The notes under the pieces are model-generated. The model made no database searches and was not told the DNA's origin. It worked only from the letters and a program-made list of their open reading frames with translations. A DNA stretch of 64,000 nt, taken from assembly GCF_000760115.1 (NCBI RefSeq), contig NZ_JNAS01000002.1:1-64000 (forward strand). The letters run 5' to 3'. This DNA is from Prochlorococcus marinus str. SB. Lineage in GTDB: Bacteria; Cyanobacteriota; Cyanobacteriia; PCC-6307; Cyanobiaceae. Shown here in pieces: positions 1 through 7,162 of this stretch (its first letter is position 1; every line of letters begins with the position of its first letter). The position numbers and the translations under genes are program-made.

Positions 1-372
1 GAAGACGATGATTATCTTAGAGGTGGAGATGATGGAGATGAATTATATGGAGAAAGTGGAGATGATTTATTAAAAGGAGAAGATGGCGATGATATTTTAG
101 TTGGAGGTTTAGGTAAAGATGATTTATATGGTGGAAGTGGTAATGATGTATTTAGATTAACTGCAGGAAGTGGTTATGACAGAATAAGAGATTTTGAAGA
201 AGGAGATAAAGTAAATTTAAATGGTATTGATAATAATCAACTCGGAGTATTTGACAGTGGCAAAAATATGAAGGTCTATCTAGATGAAAATAAAAGTGAT
301 TTGCTGGCAATAATTTATGGCTACAATTTATCGGATTTAAATGGTGTAGGAATAACAGATATTCTTGTTTAA
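1..372 (+). CDS. RTX/hemolysin-type calcium-binding repeat protein, C-terminal part
   Basis: Frame 1 is open from the window edge to a TAA at 370-372, so only the last 123 residues are visible. The first ~50 residues are acidic glycine-rich nonapeptides of the GGxGxDxLx type (GEDGDDILV, GGLGKDDLY, GGSGNDVFR), the parallel beta-roll repeat that binds calcium. A non-repetitive tail with a DRIRDF-type segment follows, common at the ends of RTX proteins, which are usually exported by type I secretion. The N-terminal effector or adhesin region lies outside the window, so the activity is unknown. It is on the opposite strand to the small genes that follow and is probably island cargo. Confidence 0.85.
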   Translation, partial: EDDDYLRGGDDGDELYGESGDDLLKGEDGDDILVGGLGKDDLYGGSGNDVFRLTAGSGYDRIRDFEEGDKVNLNGIDNNQLGVFDSGKNMKVYLDENKSDLLAIIYGYNLSDLNGVGITDILV

Positions 373-570
373 ATTAAAGTTTAGGAGTTATGTAGGATAA
401 AAAAGAGCTGGGCTTCACTACTGTTTGCATGACAGTACACCCACTAATTAATGAGACTGGCCAACCTATTCCCAATGCTTTTAGCGTCTTAGACTGAGAC
501 CAGATTTTAGAAAATAACCAATATTTCGTCCAATAATTTGAAAAGCCATGTCCAAGACCGATGAGACATA

Positions 571-933
571 CTAAAACTTACAGTTGCCGTGATAAGGTTT
601 GTTAGCTTTTTTTTCGGCAGCTTCTATTGTTATTCGGTGCATTAAATTTAAACTTCCAATTGCTGCACTTAATTGGTTAGATTCCAGAGCTTTTAAATAT
701 ACCCTTTCTGTCTGTGTAATAAGCCATGCCATTAGGTCTTTTCGTTCATACTTATCTAAGTTCTGTACTATTTGAGCACTAGCCCAATTAATATCCAGAT
801 TCGCACTTCTGCGAGTAATTCCGTAGTCCCTCACAAGAGTTCTGTTCACTTCAGACACTCCCATTCCAGAGTTTAATCTTTCTAGAGCGACACATCTGCG
901 TTTTTTCCTTTCAGCTCTACTGACTAAAGCCAT
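571..933 (-). CDS. small helix-turn-helix protein, possibly small-terminase-like
   Basis: 120 residues starting at ATG. The N-terminus is very basic (RAERKKRR). A segment at about residues 22-50 reads as a helix-turn-helix (GMGVSEVNRTLVRDYGITRRSA), followed by a mostly helical region. The arrangement of a short basic N-terminus, HTH and helices resembles phage small terminase subunits or element-encoded regulators, but no diagnostic motif is visible and the function is an inference from context. It lies in the same minus-strand series as the tyrosine recombinase at 2677-3852, on the recombinase-distal side. Confidence 0.6.
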   Translation of the reverse strand: MALVSRAERKKRRCVALERLNSGMGVSEVNRTLVRDYGITRRSANLDINWASAQIVQNLDKYERKDLMAWLITQTERVYLKALESNQLSAAIGSLNLMHRITIEAAEKKANKPYHGNCKF

Positions 934-1080
934 AAATAAGTATGGATAGTTTTATTTCTTAGAATGTAATTGATTAGTTTTAACTATATTTTCAGTTAAC
1001 TTTTATCTACTAATATGTGCAAATAAACTTATACAAATATAACTAAGATGTTAAGCCATGATTTAAATAATTTTGGTGCA

Positions 1081-1098
1081 AGTAGTAAGCGTTTCATT
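1081..1098 (-). repeat. 18-bp direct repeat, copy A
   Basis: On the minus strand this reads AATGAAACGCTTACTACT, identical to the copies at 1530-1547 and 1727-1744. Here it follows immediately after the TAA of the 139-residue gene. The ATG opens a short frame (MKRLLLAPKLF...) that ends after about 22 codons and looks like a truncated signal peptide. Confidence 0.9.
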
Positions 1099-1517
1099 TA
1101 AGGATTAAAGTCTCTACATTTTGATCTTTCGTTTTCATAATCTTTGATAGCAGTATCCCATTTTGATAAATCTGCTTCTTTTCTAGAAATATATAATTCC
1201 ATTTGTGCCGAATAGGTTGCTGATTCAATCCGACTATTGAATGAAGAATTACAAAAAAGAATACTTCCAAATTTTTCATAGTCAGTAAAATCCCTATTCG
1301 CTGCATATTCAGCATTTGCCCTTTTCTTATCTAATGCTTTATATTCCAAATCCTCGATACTAGGTTTTGGGCGGAGCAAGAATGCTTTATAGTCAAAATC
1401 CTCAATACTAGGTCGCAGTAAGGATTGGTATGCTTGTGCATTTAGATATGAGAAAAGGGAAACACAAATAAGAACAACAGCAAATACTCCAATTAACCAA
1501 GTGTTAGTTTTATTCAT
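1098..1517 (-). CDS. small membrane-anchored or exported protein with internal repeat
   Basis: 139 residues. A single hydrophobic segment at about residues 8-28 (WLIGVFAVVLICVSLFSYLNA) is a signal anchor or uncleaved signal peptide. It is followed by two imperfect repeats of LRPxxSIEDxxYKA (about residues 34-63) and a charged helical remainder. I do not recognise the family. The gene sits exactly between repeat copies A and B, with its stop codon abutting copy A. It is probably part of the integrase-linked island and may face the periplasm. Confidence 0.65.
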   Translation of the reverse strand: MNKTNTWLIGVFAVVLICVSLFSYLNAQAYQSLLRPSIEDFDYKAFLLRPKPSIEDLEYKALDKKRANAEYAANRDFTDYEKFGSILFCNSSFNSRIESATYSAQMELYISRKEADLSKWDTAIKDYENERSKCRDFNP

Positions 1518-1529
1518 TAATTAATTACG

Positions 1530-1547
1530 AGTAGTAAGCGTTTCATT
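1530..1547 (-). repeat. 18-bp direct repeat, copy B
   Basis: Identical 18-mer on the minus strand. Its ATG opens MKRLLLVIN and then stops, so only the first codons of the signal-peptide cassette remain. It lies 12 bp upstream of the ATG of the 139-residue gene and downstream of the 58-residue gene. Confidence 0.9.
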
Positions 1548-1566
1548 AATTACATCATCATTAGTT

Positions 1567-1743
1567 TTAGTCTTCTGTATTTTTAGATGTAGTTTCTGTG
1601 TCTTCTTCACTTTCTTCTTCAGAAATATCTTGCGCAGGAGAATCTGCTAAGTCTATGAATCCAGCATTTATATCAGATGTCTCAGCATTAACAGCAATAG
1701 TTAAAGCGAGTGCTGCTAGTAGTGGGAGTAGTAAGCGTTTCAT
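1567..1743 (-). CDS. 58-residue secreted acidic protein
   Basis: Read directly from the minus strand: ATG at 1743-1741, TAA at 1569-1567. The first 20 residues (MKRLLLPLLAALALTIAVNA) are a textbook Sec signal peptide with a VNA cleavage site. The mature part is only ~38 residues and very acidic (SEEESEEDTE). The signal peptide is nearly that of the PDZ gene immediately upstream (MKRLLFPLISALTLSTAVHA), while the mature parts are unrelated. The start codon lies in repeat copy C. Function unknown; the acidic tail could bind metals or be a remnant of a longer protein. Confidence 0.65.
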   Translation of the reverse strand: MKRLLLPLLAALALTIAVNAETSDINAGFIDLADSPAQDISEEESEEDTETTSKNTED

Positions 1744-1744
1744 T
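1727..1744 (-). repeat. 18-bp direct repeat, copy C
   Basis: Third exact copy of the 18-mer. This is the only one of the three that leads into a complete signal peptide (58-residue protein). A diverged relative begins the PDZ gene at 2315. Confidence 0.9.
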
Positions 1745-1751
1745 CAGTAAT

Positions 1752-2315
1752 TTAAATTGAGGTTCCTTTTTTTTGATTTGGGGAAAGTTCATTTTCTGGA
1801 AAAATTTCTTTTAAATTTTCTGGAAAGAAAAACTCCAATTGTCTCCTTAAATTACCTTCATAAAATTTGTTTGGAACTTTAAAAGTATCTCTTACTAATT
1901 GAACATTTATTTTTTCCTTTTTACCTGCCTCATTTACTCTTAATAAGACTAACTTAATTGGCTTATCTTTTGGTCCTTTTATGAGAGAAACTGCTTCTGT
2001 TATACCCATTCCTCTCGTAGATTTCCCATCTATTTTGATAATTACATCATTTGGTTTAATGTCAGCGGAGGCAGCAGGAGAATCATTTATTACAGATTGA
2101 ATAGTTAATTCAGCAGTATCACTATTAAGAAAGAGCCTTATTCCAATCCCTGTTATTTCCTTATCTTTTCTGTGAGATAGATTTTTATTGGTTGTCACAC
2201 AACCTGCATAATCTCGTGCTTCTAAACATTTTTTATGTAATTCATCAGATATTCCAGCATGAACAGCAGTAGATAAGGTTAGTGCCGATATTAGTGGGAA
2301 TAGCAGTCTTTTCAT
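1752..2315 (-). CDS. secreted PDZ-domain protein
   Basis: 187 residues with a Sec signal peptide (residues 1-20, cleavage after VHA). A short cysteine pair follows (KKCLEARDYAGCV, about residues 29-41), then a PDZ domain at about residues 54-140 (GIGIRL, SPAASADIKPNDVIIKIDG, GPKDKPIKLVLLR). No protease domain is present, so it is a stand-alone periplasmic PDZ protein that might bind peptide C-termini. It starts 4 bp downstream of the DUF3764-like gene and 9 bp upstream of the 58-residue gene, suggesting co-transcription. The PDZ call is firm; the partner is unknown. Confidence 0.8.
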   Translation of the reverse strand: MKRLLFPLISALTLSTAVHAGISDELHKKCLEARDYAGCVTTNKNLSHRKDKEITGIGIRLFLNSDTAELTIQSVINDSPAASADIKPNDVIIKIDGKSTRGMGITEAVSLIKGPKDKPIKLVLLRVNEAGKKEKINVQLVRDTFKVPNKFYEGNLRRQLEFFFPENLKEIFPENELSPNQKKGTSI

Positions 2316-2318
2316 TTG

Positions 2319-2624
2319 TTAATCACAACAATCTTCCTTTGTTAATGAAGCAGTCCAAGAGGATTCCTCCATTGTTGATAAGTCAACTCTATGAGTTGCC
2401 ATCCAGTCACCATTTGCTTCAACAAACTTTTGAACATTACCTTCTGGAGCTTGATGAATAACAATTATTCTTTGAGGATCATCCTTGCTTACTCCTCTGA
2501 AAAGCGGCTTAATATCAAATTCTGAATGCCTTTTATCTGCTTCTGCACTATCAAATATTGCAGCCCATTCATCGAAAGTACTTTCAATTTTAAAAGTAAA
2601 CACGGAGGTAACTAAACAAGACAT
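2319..2624 (-). CDS. DUF3764-like small protein
   Basis: 101 residues, cytosolic by appearance (no signal peptide). The pattern TFKIESTFDEWAAIFDS, then FRGVSKDDPQRIIVIHQAPEG, then a WMATHRVD end resembles the DUF3764 family of small picocyanobacterial proteins, which probably adopt a ferredoxin-like dimeric alpha/beta barrel. The family assignment is from memory of its pattern and was not searched. Biochemical role unknown. It lies between the recombinase and the PDZ gene on the same strand. Confidence 0.6.
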   Translation of the reverse strand: MSCLVTSVFTFKIESTFDEWAAIFDSAEADKRHSEFDIKPLFRGVSKDDPQRIIVIHQAPEGNVQKFVEANGDWMATHRVDLSTMEESSWTASLTKEDCCD

Positions 2625-2676
2625 AAAAAAGGAGCTAATTGCCCCTTATTTTAGATCGACTGTCAATTACTAACTA

Positions 2677-3852
2677 TTATTGTTGGTCTAATAAATTTAA
2701 CGTCTGCAAAACATCTTGTTTGACATATCCCTTTTGATAAGTTGCGGTATGAACAGCTTCACTATGACCCATAAATTTTGATGCTGATGCTGTATTGATA
2801 TTCATGTTTTCAGTGCGATAACCATAAGCGTGTCTAAGGTCATATGCCTGAAATGATTGATTGGTTTTTTTAGCAAGCCATTTGGTATATCTTCTATTTA
2901 ATGACTTTAAAAATGCAGAATCATAATCTTCAGTTTTATCAATACTAAATTCCTTATATATATTCAAAATATCTAAAGTTCTTGCCCATTCCTGTTTTAA
3001 TGCTGGAGTGATTCTCCATTCTGATGGTTCTTCACTCTTGGGCACTGTCAAAACTTCAGCCATAATCTTTCCAGATTCTTCAAATGGTTTGATGCTCCAT
3101 ATTTCAGAAGTCCTAGTACCGAATACAAATTGAGCAGCTAATGCCCAACCCCAAACTGGGTCTTCTCTCAACAAACGAACATGATATAAATATTCCTCAT
3201 CTTTCAATCTTTTTCTGGATCTTTTCTTAGCATCATCCTTATAAGCCTTTTGAGTAGCTGTTGACCACTCCTGGAGTTTTTTCAGATTTGGTATTTCTGC
3301 AAACTTAGCTAATCGCAGAAAATGCTTTGCAGTATCCGCCTTCTTCTTTGATCCGGCTGGTGCTTTATTGGCAAGTTCAACAATATTTTCATAATTAAGA
3401 ATTTTATGTTTTTCCATTTTCAATAAATAACCTTCAATCTGTTTCCACCCAGCCATGTTTTGGTTATTGTTTTTGTCCTTATTTTCAGCACTCCAGAAAT
3501 CCTTTTCAAATCTTTTGATAATATCTCCTACTTTTCTACTTTCTTTGATTAACTCAACAGGCTCTTCATTCTTTTTCTCCCAATCACTCCATTTAAATAA
3601 TCCAGCCCTTTTTTCCTCCCCTAATTTTTCAGATAACCTTACTGCCTCTTTGATATTTTTTTGGTCAGCCTTTAATCCAATGGATACCCATTGTTGAATA
3701 TTCTGATTAGATTGACCATCTTTTGAAGGTAATGATGCCCTTAAAGCAAAAGCATCTTTCTTTATATATATAGTTACCCCAACTTTTTTTCTTTTTAATA
3801 CATCATTGGTTGCTGAAACTTTTGCCTTTAAAAGTTCAAACGGATTAGCCAT
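2677..3852 (-). CDS. tyrosine recombinase/integrase beside tRNA-Ser
   Basis: 391 residues starting at ATG (3852-3850). The C-terminal catalytic domain shows the tyrosine-recombinase set: the first arginine in FGTRTSEIW, then YDLRHAY with Arg340 and His341, MGHS with His363, and the nucleophile Tyr372 in HTATYQKGY. The N-terminal ~200 residues contain a lysine-rich core-binding region. The protein would cut and rejoin DNA at an attachment site, most likely in or beside the tRNA-Ser gene 210 bp away. It appears intact. The co-oriented small genes downstream (2624 to 571) are plausible passengers. Placement in the tycheposon recombinase family is an inference. Confidence 0.9.
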   Translation of the reverse strand: MANPFELLKAKVSATNDVLKRKKVGVTIYIKKDAFALRASLPSKDGQSNQNIQQWVSIGLKADQKNIKEAVRLSEKLGEEKRAGLFKWSDWEKKNEEPVELIKESRKVGDIIKRFEKDFWSAENKDKNNNQNMAGWKQIEGYLLKMEKHKILNYENIVELANKAPAGSKKKADTAKHFLRLAKFAEIPNLKKLQEWSTATQKAYKDDAKKRSRKRLKDEEYLYHVRLLREDPVWGWALAAQFVFGTRTSEIWSIKPFEESGKIMAEVLTVPKSEEPSEWRITPALKQEWARTLDILNIYKEFSIDKTEDYDSAFLKSLNRRYTKWLAKKTNQSFQAYDLRHAYGYRTENMNINTASASKFMGHSEAVHTATYQKGYVKQDVLQTLNLLDQQ

Positions 3853-3874
3853 TGTTCGGATGGTTTTTATTGGA

Positions 3875-3921
3875 GGACTAACCTCGGTGGACTAATTCTA
3901 ACTATTATGTACTAATCGGTG
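3875..3921. promoter_or_regulatory. repeated ACTAA/CGGTG motifs upstream of the recombinase
   Basis: GGACTAA occurs at 3875-3881 and 3889-3895 (14-bp period). ACTAACCTCGGTG (3877-3889) is echoed by ACTAATCGGTG (3911-3921). GTTCGGAT also occurs at 3854-3861, overlapping the region before the recombinase start codon, and at 4037-4044, just before the tRNA. Such clustered short repeats between a recombinase and its tRNA could be recombinase arm or core sites or an autoregulatory operator; this is inference. Confidence 0.35.
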
Positions 3922-4062
3922 CAAGTACACCTATATTCTGTCAACCAAAAAATGTTTTCATTTTATAACTCCTGAGAACCCCTGCAGTAAGGTAAATTAC
4001 TTGACTATGACTGACTTCTTATGATATATATTAATGGTTCGGATACAACTGAATAACCCGTT

Positions 4063-4149
4063 GGAGGGGTGGTCGAGTGGTTTAAGGCTCTAGTCTTGAA
4101 AACTAGCGTATCTGCAAGGGTACCGTGGGTTCGAATCCCACCCCCTCCG
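4063..4149 (+). tRNA. tRNA-Ser (anticodon TGA)
   Basis: 87 nt. The acceptor stem GGAGGGG pairs with CCCCTCC and the discriminator is G. The anticodon stem-loop is CTAGTCTTGAAAACTAG with anticodon TGA. A long variable arm of class II type (serine) follows, and the T arm is GTGGGTTCGAATCCCAC. No CCA is encoded. The tyrosine recombinase is on its 5' side, and conserved chromosomal genes are on its 3' side. Confidence 0.97.
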
Positions 4150-4234
4150 TTCTAAAAAAATCAAGTGAAGTTTAACAAAATAATATTAACGCCTTTTTGG
4201 TCCGTTTTTGTTAAAGTATATTTTTATTTGGTCT

Positions 4235-4435
4235 ATGAGTAAAGGATTCGCCACAGATACTTTAATATCCAAAAAAACGAAAAAAAAAGTTATTCCAAAT
4301 GAACCTCAAGGAAGATTAATATCTTGGTCCCCTTGGCCACCAGCTAATTTTCAGACCAGATATCCTGCTTTCCCTTTTGTTCTTACTATATTAATAGTAG
4401 TAATCGGGCAATGGTATCTAACTCTACTAAGATAA
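4235..4435 (+). CDS. conserved small membrane protein
   Basis: 66 residues from the ATG at 4235 (MSKGFATDT); an in-frame TTG at 4208 would add nine residues that look non-coding. Basic N-terminal half (SKKTKKKVIP), a tryptophan- and proline-rich middle (SWSPWPPANF), and one C-terminal transmembrane segment (FPFVLTILIVVIGQWYLTLL). It resembles single-span proteins conserved among marine picocyanobacteria. Function unknown. Confidence 0.65.
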   Translation: MSKGFATDTLISKKTKKKVIPNEPQGRLISWSPWPPANFQTRYPAFPFVLTILIVVIGQWYLTLLR

Positions 4436-4490
4436 CCTGAAAATGATTTTAGTTTTTGAATTTCAGATGAATTGAGTTTGAGAATTTATT

Positions 4491-5075
4491 TTGTTTTTTT
4501 CAATTTTATTATTAGCCCATTTTCAAGCGGCAATCATCCCAATATTATTAGGAATTAGATCGATCAAAAAATTCAAACACATTAGCAAGAACGAATTTAT
4601 TCCTTTTGGTTTTATTTTTTTAGGATTGGCATCGATTTCTGAAATGATCGATCATACCCAAACATCTTGGATTTATGTAGATCATTCCTCTTTATTTAAT
4701 TGGTTATTTTATTCTTTCCTATCTTTAGGTTTAACATGTTTATCAATATCAGTAATAAAAAATAGATTTGTTCAAAAAACTAATTTTTACATTTCTCTAT
4801 GTTCAATAATCTCATATTTTTTATTTGGTAAAACAATTGCTCTTCTTTTTCAAGTAATTATAAGTATCCTTCTAATTATTTATTGGCAAAGAGTTTTTAA
4901 AGATTGGCTTTTCATCCTCTACCCAATATTTGGCATTTTTTTTACGACTTTCTTTGGAACAAAGCTCTCCATAAGTGGCGATCAATTTTGGCATGTTTTA
5001 ATAGGCCCATCTGGAACAATTAGCGTAATTACCTTTTATTTAGTTTTAAAGAGATCGAATAAAAAATTTGCCTAA
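4491..5075 (+). CDS. conserved multi-span membrane protein
   Basis: About 194 residues with roughly six hydrophobic segments and few charged loops. The first plausible start after an in-frame stop at 4479 is the TTG at 4491; no ATG precedes the first membrane span. I recognise no family signature. Its 3' end is 7 bp before the ATG of the next exported protein gene, so the two may be co-transcribed. Confidence 0.65.
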   Translation: MFFSILLLAHFQAAIIPILLGIRSIKKFKHISKNEFIPFGFIFLGLASISEMIDHTQTSWIYVDHSSLFNWLFYSFLSLGLTCLSISVIKNRFVQKTNFYISLCSIISYFLFGKTIALLFQVIISILLIIYWQRVFKDWLFILYPIFGIFFTTFFGTKLSISGDQFWHVLIGPSGTISVITFYLVLKRSNKKFA

Positions 5076-5082
5076 GATTCTT

Positions 5083-5412
5083 ATGAAAAAATTTGTATTT
5101 GCAAGTTTTATAGTGTGCTTAGTCACAATAATTTCTCCAGTTCGAATCCTTGCTGATACGGCACTTGATGTTTACATGAATGATTTTTATTCTAAATCGA
5201 ATGAAGCTAGCCAGATTCTCAAAGAAATCGAAAATAGTCTAAAAGAGGGGTCAAGAAAAAAAGTATGCTCTAGGCAAAGAGAGGCTGCAAGATTAGGCCT
5301 ATTAGCTAATAAATCATTAATCAAAGCCTTTGAAATTGAGGGGGCTAATCCACCAATGCAAGCAATAATGGCAAGTCAACAAAGATGGGAATCTATTCTG
5401 AATGAGTGCTGA
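5083..5412 (+). CDS. small exported protein, helical
   Basis: 109 residues from the ATG at 5083, chosen because MKKFVFASFIVCLVTII begins a proper signal peptide; a TTG at 5068 adds five unlikely residues. The mature part is helical and has two cysteines (KVCSRQ and the C-terminal LNEC) that could form a disulfide in the periplasm or lumen. No known domain recognised. Confidence 0.65.
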   Translation: MKKFVFASFIVCLVTIISPVRILADTALDVYMNDFYSKSNEASQILKEIENSLKEGSRKKVCSRQREAARLGLLANKSLIKAFEIEGANPPMQAIMASQQRWESILNEC

Positions 5413-5439
5413 AGAAAGTCAGTAAATCTATAAATCTTC

Positions 5440-5874
5440 TTAAATTTGCATTCTCACAGATTTACTAATTAAGGGTATTTCAGGTTCAACTCCATAAATA
5501 CATTTAGAAATCGAATAAATAAAAATACATAATGTAAATATAAAAATAATTGAGCCCAATTCAACTATGGGAAATATTCTCAATAGATATGAAATTATTA
5601 TCAAAGCAATATCAATAAGCAATGCTTGGCATGCGTTATATCTAACAAAATAAGGTACTTTTGAGTTTCTTGCTAATCCAGCAAACAAAATTATAAATAA
5701 TAAAAAACTTCCAAAAGGCAAAGATTTTTCAATTATTGCTATCGGGAAAGTTATTAATAATAGTATTTTTAAAAAAGAATATTTATAGAACAAATAATAT
5801 CCAAAAGGTATTGATGCCTTTAATGGCAAAGTATACAAAAATACTGATGAGAGTCTCTGGAATATCTTATTCAA
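5440..5874 (-). CDS. Tic20-family membrane protein
   Basis: 144 residues with four hydrophobic segments. The signature LPFGSFLLFIILFAGLARN followed by VPYFVRYNACQALLIDI is typical of the Tic20/Ycf60 family, which forms part of the chloroplast inner-envelope import channel in plants. The role of the cyanobacterial protein is not established. It starts at ATG and ends 28 bp from the convergent exported-protein gene. Confidence 0.8.
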   Translation of the reverse strand: MNKIFQRLSSVFLYTLPLKASIPFGYYLFYKYSFLKILLLITFPIAIIEKSLPFGSFLLFIILFAGLARNSKVPYFVRYNACQALLIDIALIIISYLLRIFPIVELGSIIFIFTLCIFIYSISKCIYGVEPEIPLISKSVRMQI

Positions 5875-6007
5875 TATATTATTGGAATTTCGTATTTACA
5901 TCTTAACCTAATTTTTCTGAACTTAATAAAAGACTTAGCCTCCAAAAAATCAACTTTGGCAGATGGTTATTAAATATAAGATAATTGATTAATGTTTATA
6001 ATTCAAA

Positions 6008-6397
6008 ATGCGTATTCTACATACAATGTTGAGAGTTGGAGATTTAGATAAATCCATTGATTTCTACGTCAATAGATTAGGAATGAATTTATTAAGAAAA
6101 AAGGATTACCCTCATGGAAAATTCACATTGGCATTTGTTGGTTACGGCTCAGAAAAAGAAAACACCGTAATTGAATTAACTTATAACTGGGGCAAAAAGT
6201 CTGAAGACTATGAGCTTGGAGATAAATATGGTCATATAGCTATTGGAGTAAAAGATATTCATCTAATTTGCCAAGGATTAGAAAATAATGGCTGTAAAAT
6301 AACAACCAAACCTAAAACAATGAAAAACAGTGCTACTGTCTTGGCTTTTGTTGAGGATCCTGATGGTTATAAAATTGAACTTATTGAAAGAGATTAA
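6008..6397 (+). CDS. gloA: lactoylglutathione lyase (glyoxalase I)
   Basis: 129 residues, the usual length for bacterial GloA. Isomerises the methylglyoxal-glutathione hemithioacetal to S-lactoylglutathione in the cytosol. Typical glyoxalase I segments: [14 protein letters not shown] at the start, [26 protein letters not shown] and [11 protein letters not shown] at the end. The metal ligands of the family are present: His5, Glu in VIELTYN, His in YGHIAI and Glu in KIELIE. Stands alone, with long AT-rich DNA downstream. Confidence 0.95.
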   Translation: MRILHTMLRVGDLDKSIDFYVNRLGMNLLRKKDYPHGKFTLAFVGYGSEKENTVIELTYNWGKKSEDYELGDKYGHIAIGVKDIHLICQGLENNGCKITTKPKTMKNSATVLAFVEDPDGYKIELIERD

Positions 6398-6583
6398 AAA
6401 CTCAGAAATTTTTAATTAAATAAACAAATAACTAAAATTTAAAAAGATTGAAGTATTGTATATATCGTTTTCAATAAGCGAAAAAAATACCTCTAAGATC
6501 ATATTCGATGGATTCTGCTGTCTCAATATTGTAAAAGATTATTTCTAAGACAAGGAATTATTAAAAATAAAATTAAACTTTAA

Positions 6584-6632
6584 ACAATCTATATTAAATC
6601 TATTTAGAATTTATAGACAATCTATATAGATT
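6584..6632. promoter_or_regulatory. palindromic operator-like site upstream of the RHH gene
   Basis: AATCTATATAGATT at 6619-6632 is a perfect 14-bp palindrome, 30 bp before the RHH start codon. The 11-mer ACAATCTATAT that enters it (6617-6627) also occurs at 6584-6594, exactly 33 bp (about three helical turns) upstream. Paired half-sites on one DNA face upstream of a ribbon-helix-helix gene suggest autoregulation. The rest of 6398-6662 is AT-rich DNA in which I see no gene. Confidence 0.45.
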
Positions 6633-6662
6633 TATATATTATAGAATTATCTTTTAAAGCTT

Positions 6663-7160
6663 ATGCCTAGTAATTGGTCAAAAATAAGAGATGAATGGCT
6701 TGATAGAACCGCGGTTGCTAAAGATGATGCTAAATGGGCATTAGAAGCTTTAATTAATTCTGAAGAAGAGTTATTTGAAATAGAACAAAAAATAAAGAAT
6801 AAAGAGGACGCTGTAAGCAAAGTAAAATTTTTGAAGAAAAAGGTTAAAGAAACTATTTCCTCTAAAGAAATTAGTCTCGATGATATTGCATTAAATACTT
6901 CAAATTCAAACAAAGTACAGATCTCAGTGCCATCAAATCTTACTTATCTTTTGAAAGTTTGGGCAGCAGCAGAAGGAAGAGATCTATCAAGTGTTGCTTT
7001 TCAATGTTTAGAAACTGGTATAAGGGAAATGAAAAGCAAAGGTTCAATACCTTCAATAGCAGTAAATAGATATGACTCGGCCTGTCAAAAGAGGATTGCA
7101 CTAGCAGAAGTAAACAATCTATTGGAGAAATACGAATTAGCTCAGGATGAAATCAAATAA
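6663..7160 (+). CDS. ribbon-helix-helix-type DNA-binding protein
   Basis: 165 residues. An N-terminal helical, coiled-coil-like part (about residues 15-65) is followed at about residues 82-120 by KVQISVPSNLTYLLKVWAAA and EGRDLSSVAFQCLETGIRE. This is a beta strand with alternating polar residues, then two helices, the Arc/CopG ribbon-helix-helix pattern. A C-terminal helix follows. It is separated from the next gene by 2 bp and is clearly in an operon with it. A palindromic site lies upstream. RHH proteins with short operon partners are often antitoxin-type regulators; that role is inferred here. Confidence 0.7.
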   Translation: MPSNWSKIRDEWLDRTAVAKDDAKWALEALINSEEELFEIEQKIKNKEDAVSKVKFLKKKVKETISSKEISLDDIALNTSNSNKVQISVPSNLTYLLKVWAAAEGRDLSSVAFQCLETGIREMKSKGSIPSIAVNRYDSACQKRIALAEVNNLLEKYELAQDEIK

Positions 7161-7162
7161 TT

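Noticed and set aside
419-437. Small hairpin (TACTGT/ACAGTA) after the RTX gene
   Set aside because: Stem of six with no run of T, so not a convincing terminator.
5130-5160. tRNA T-arm-like GTTCGAATCC
   Set aside because: It is inside a coding gene and has no accompanying tRNA fold.
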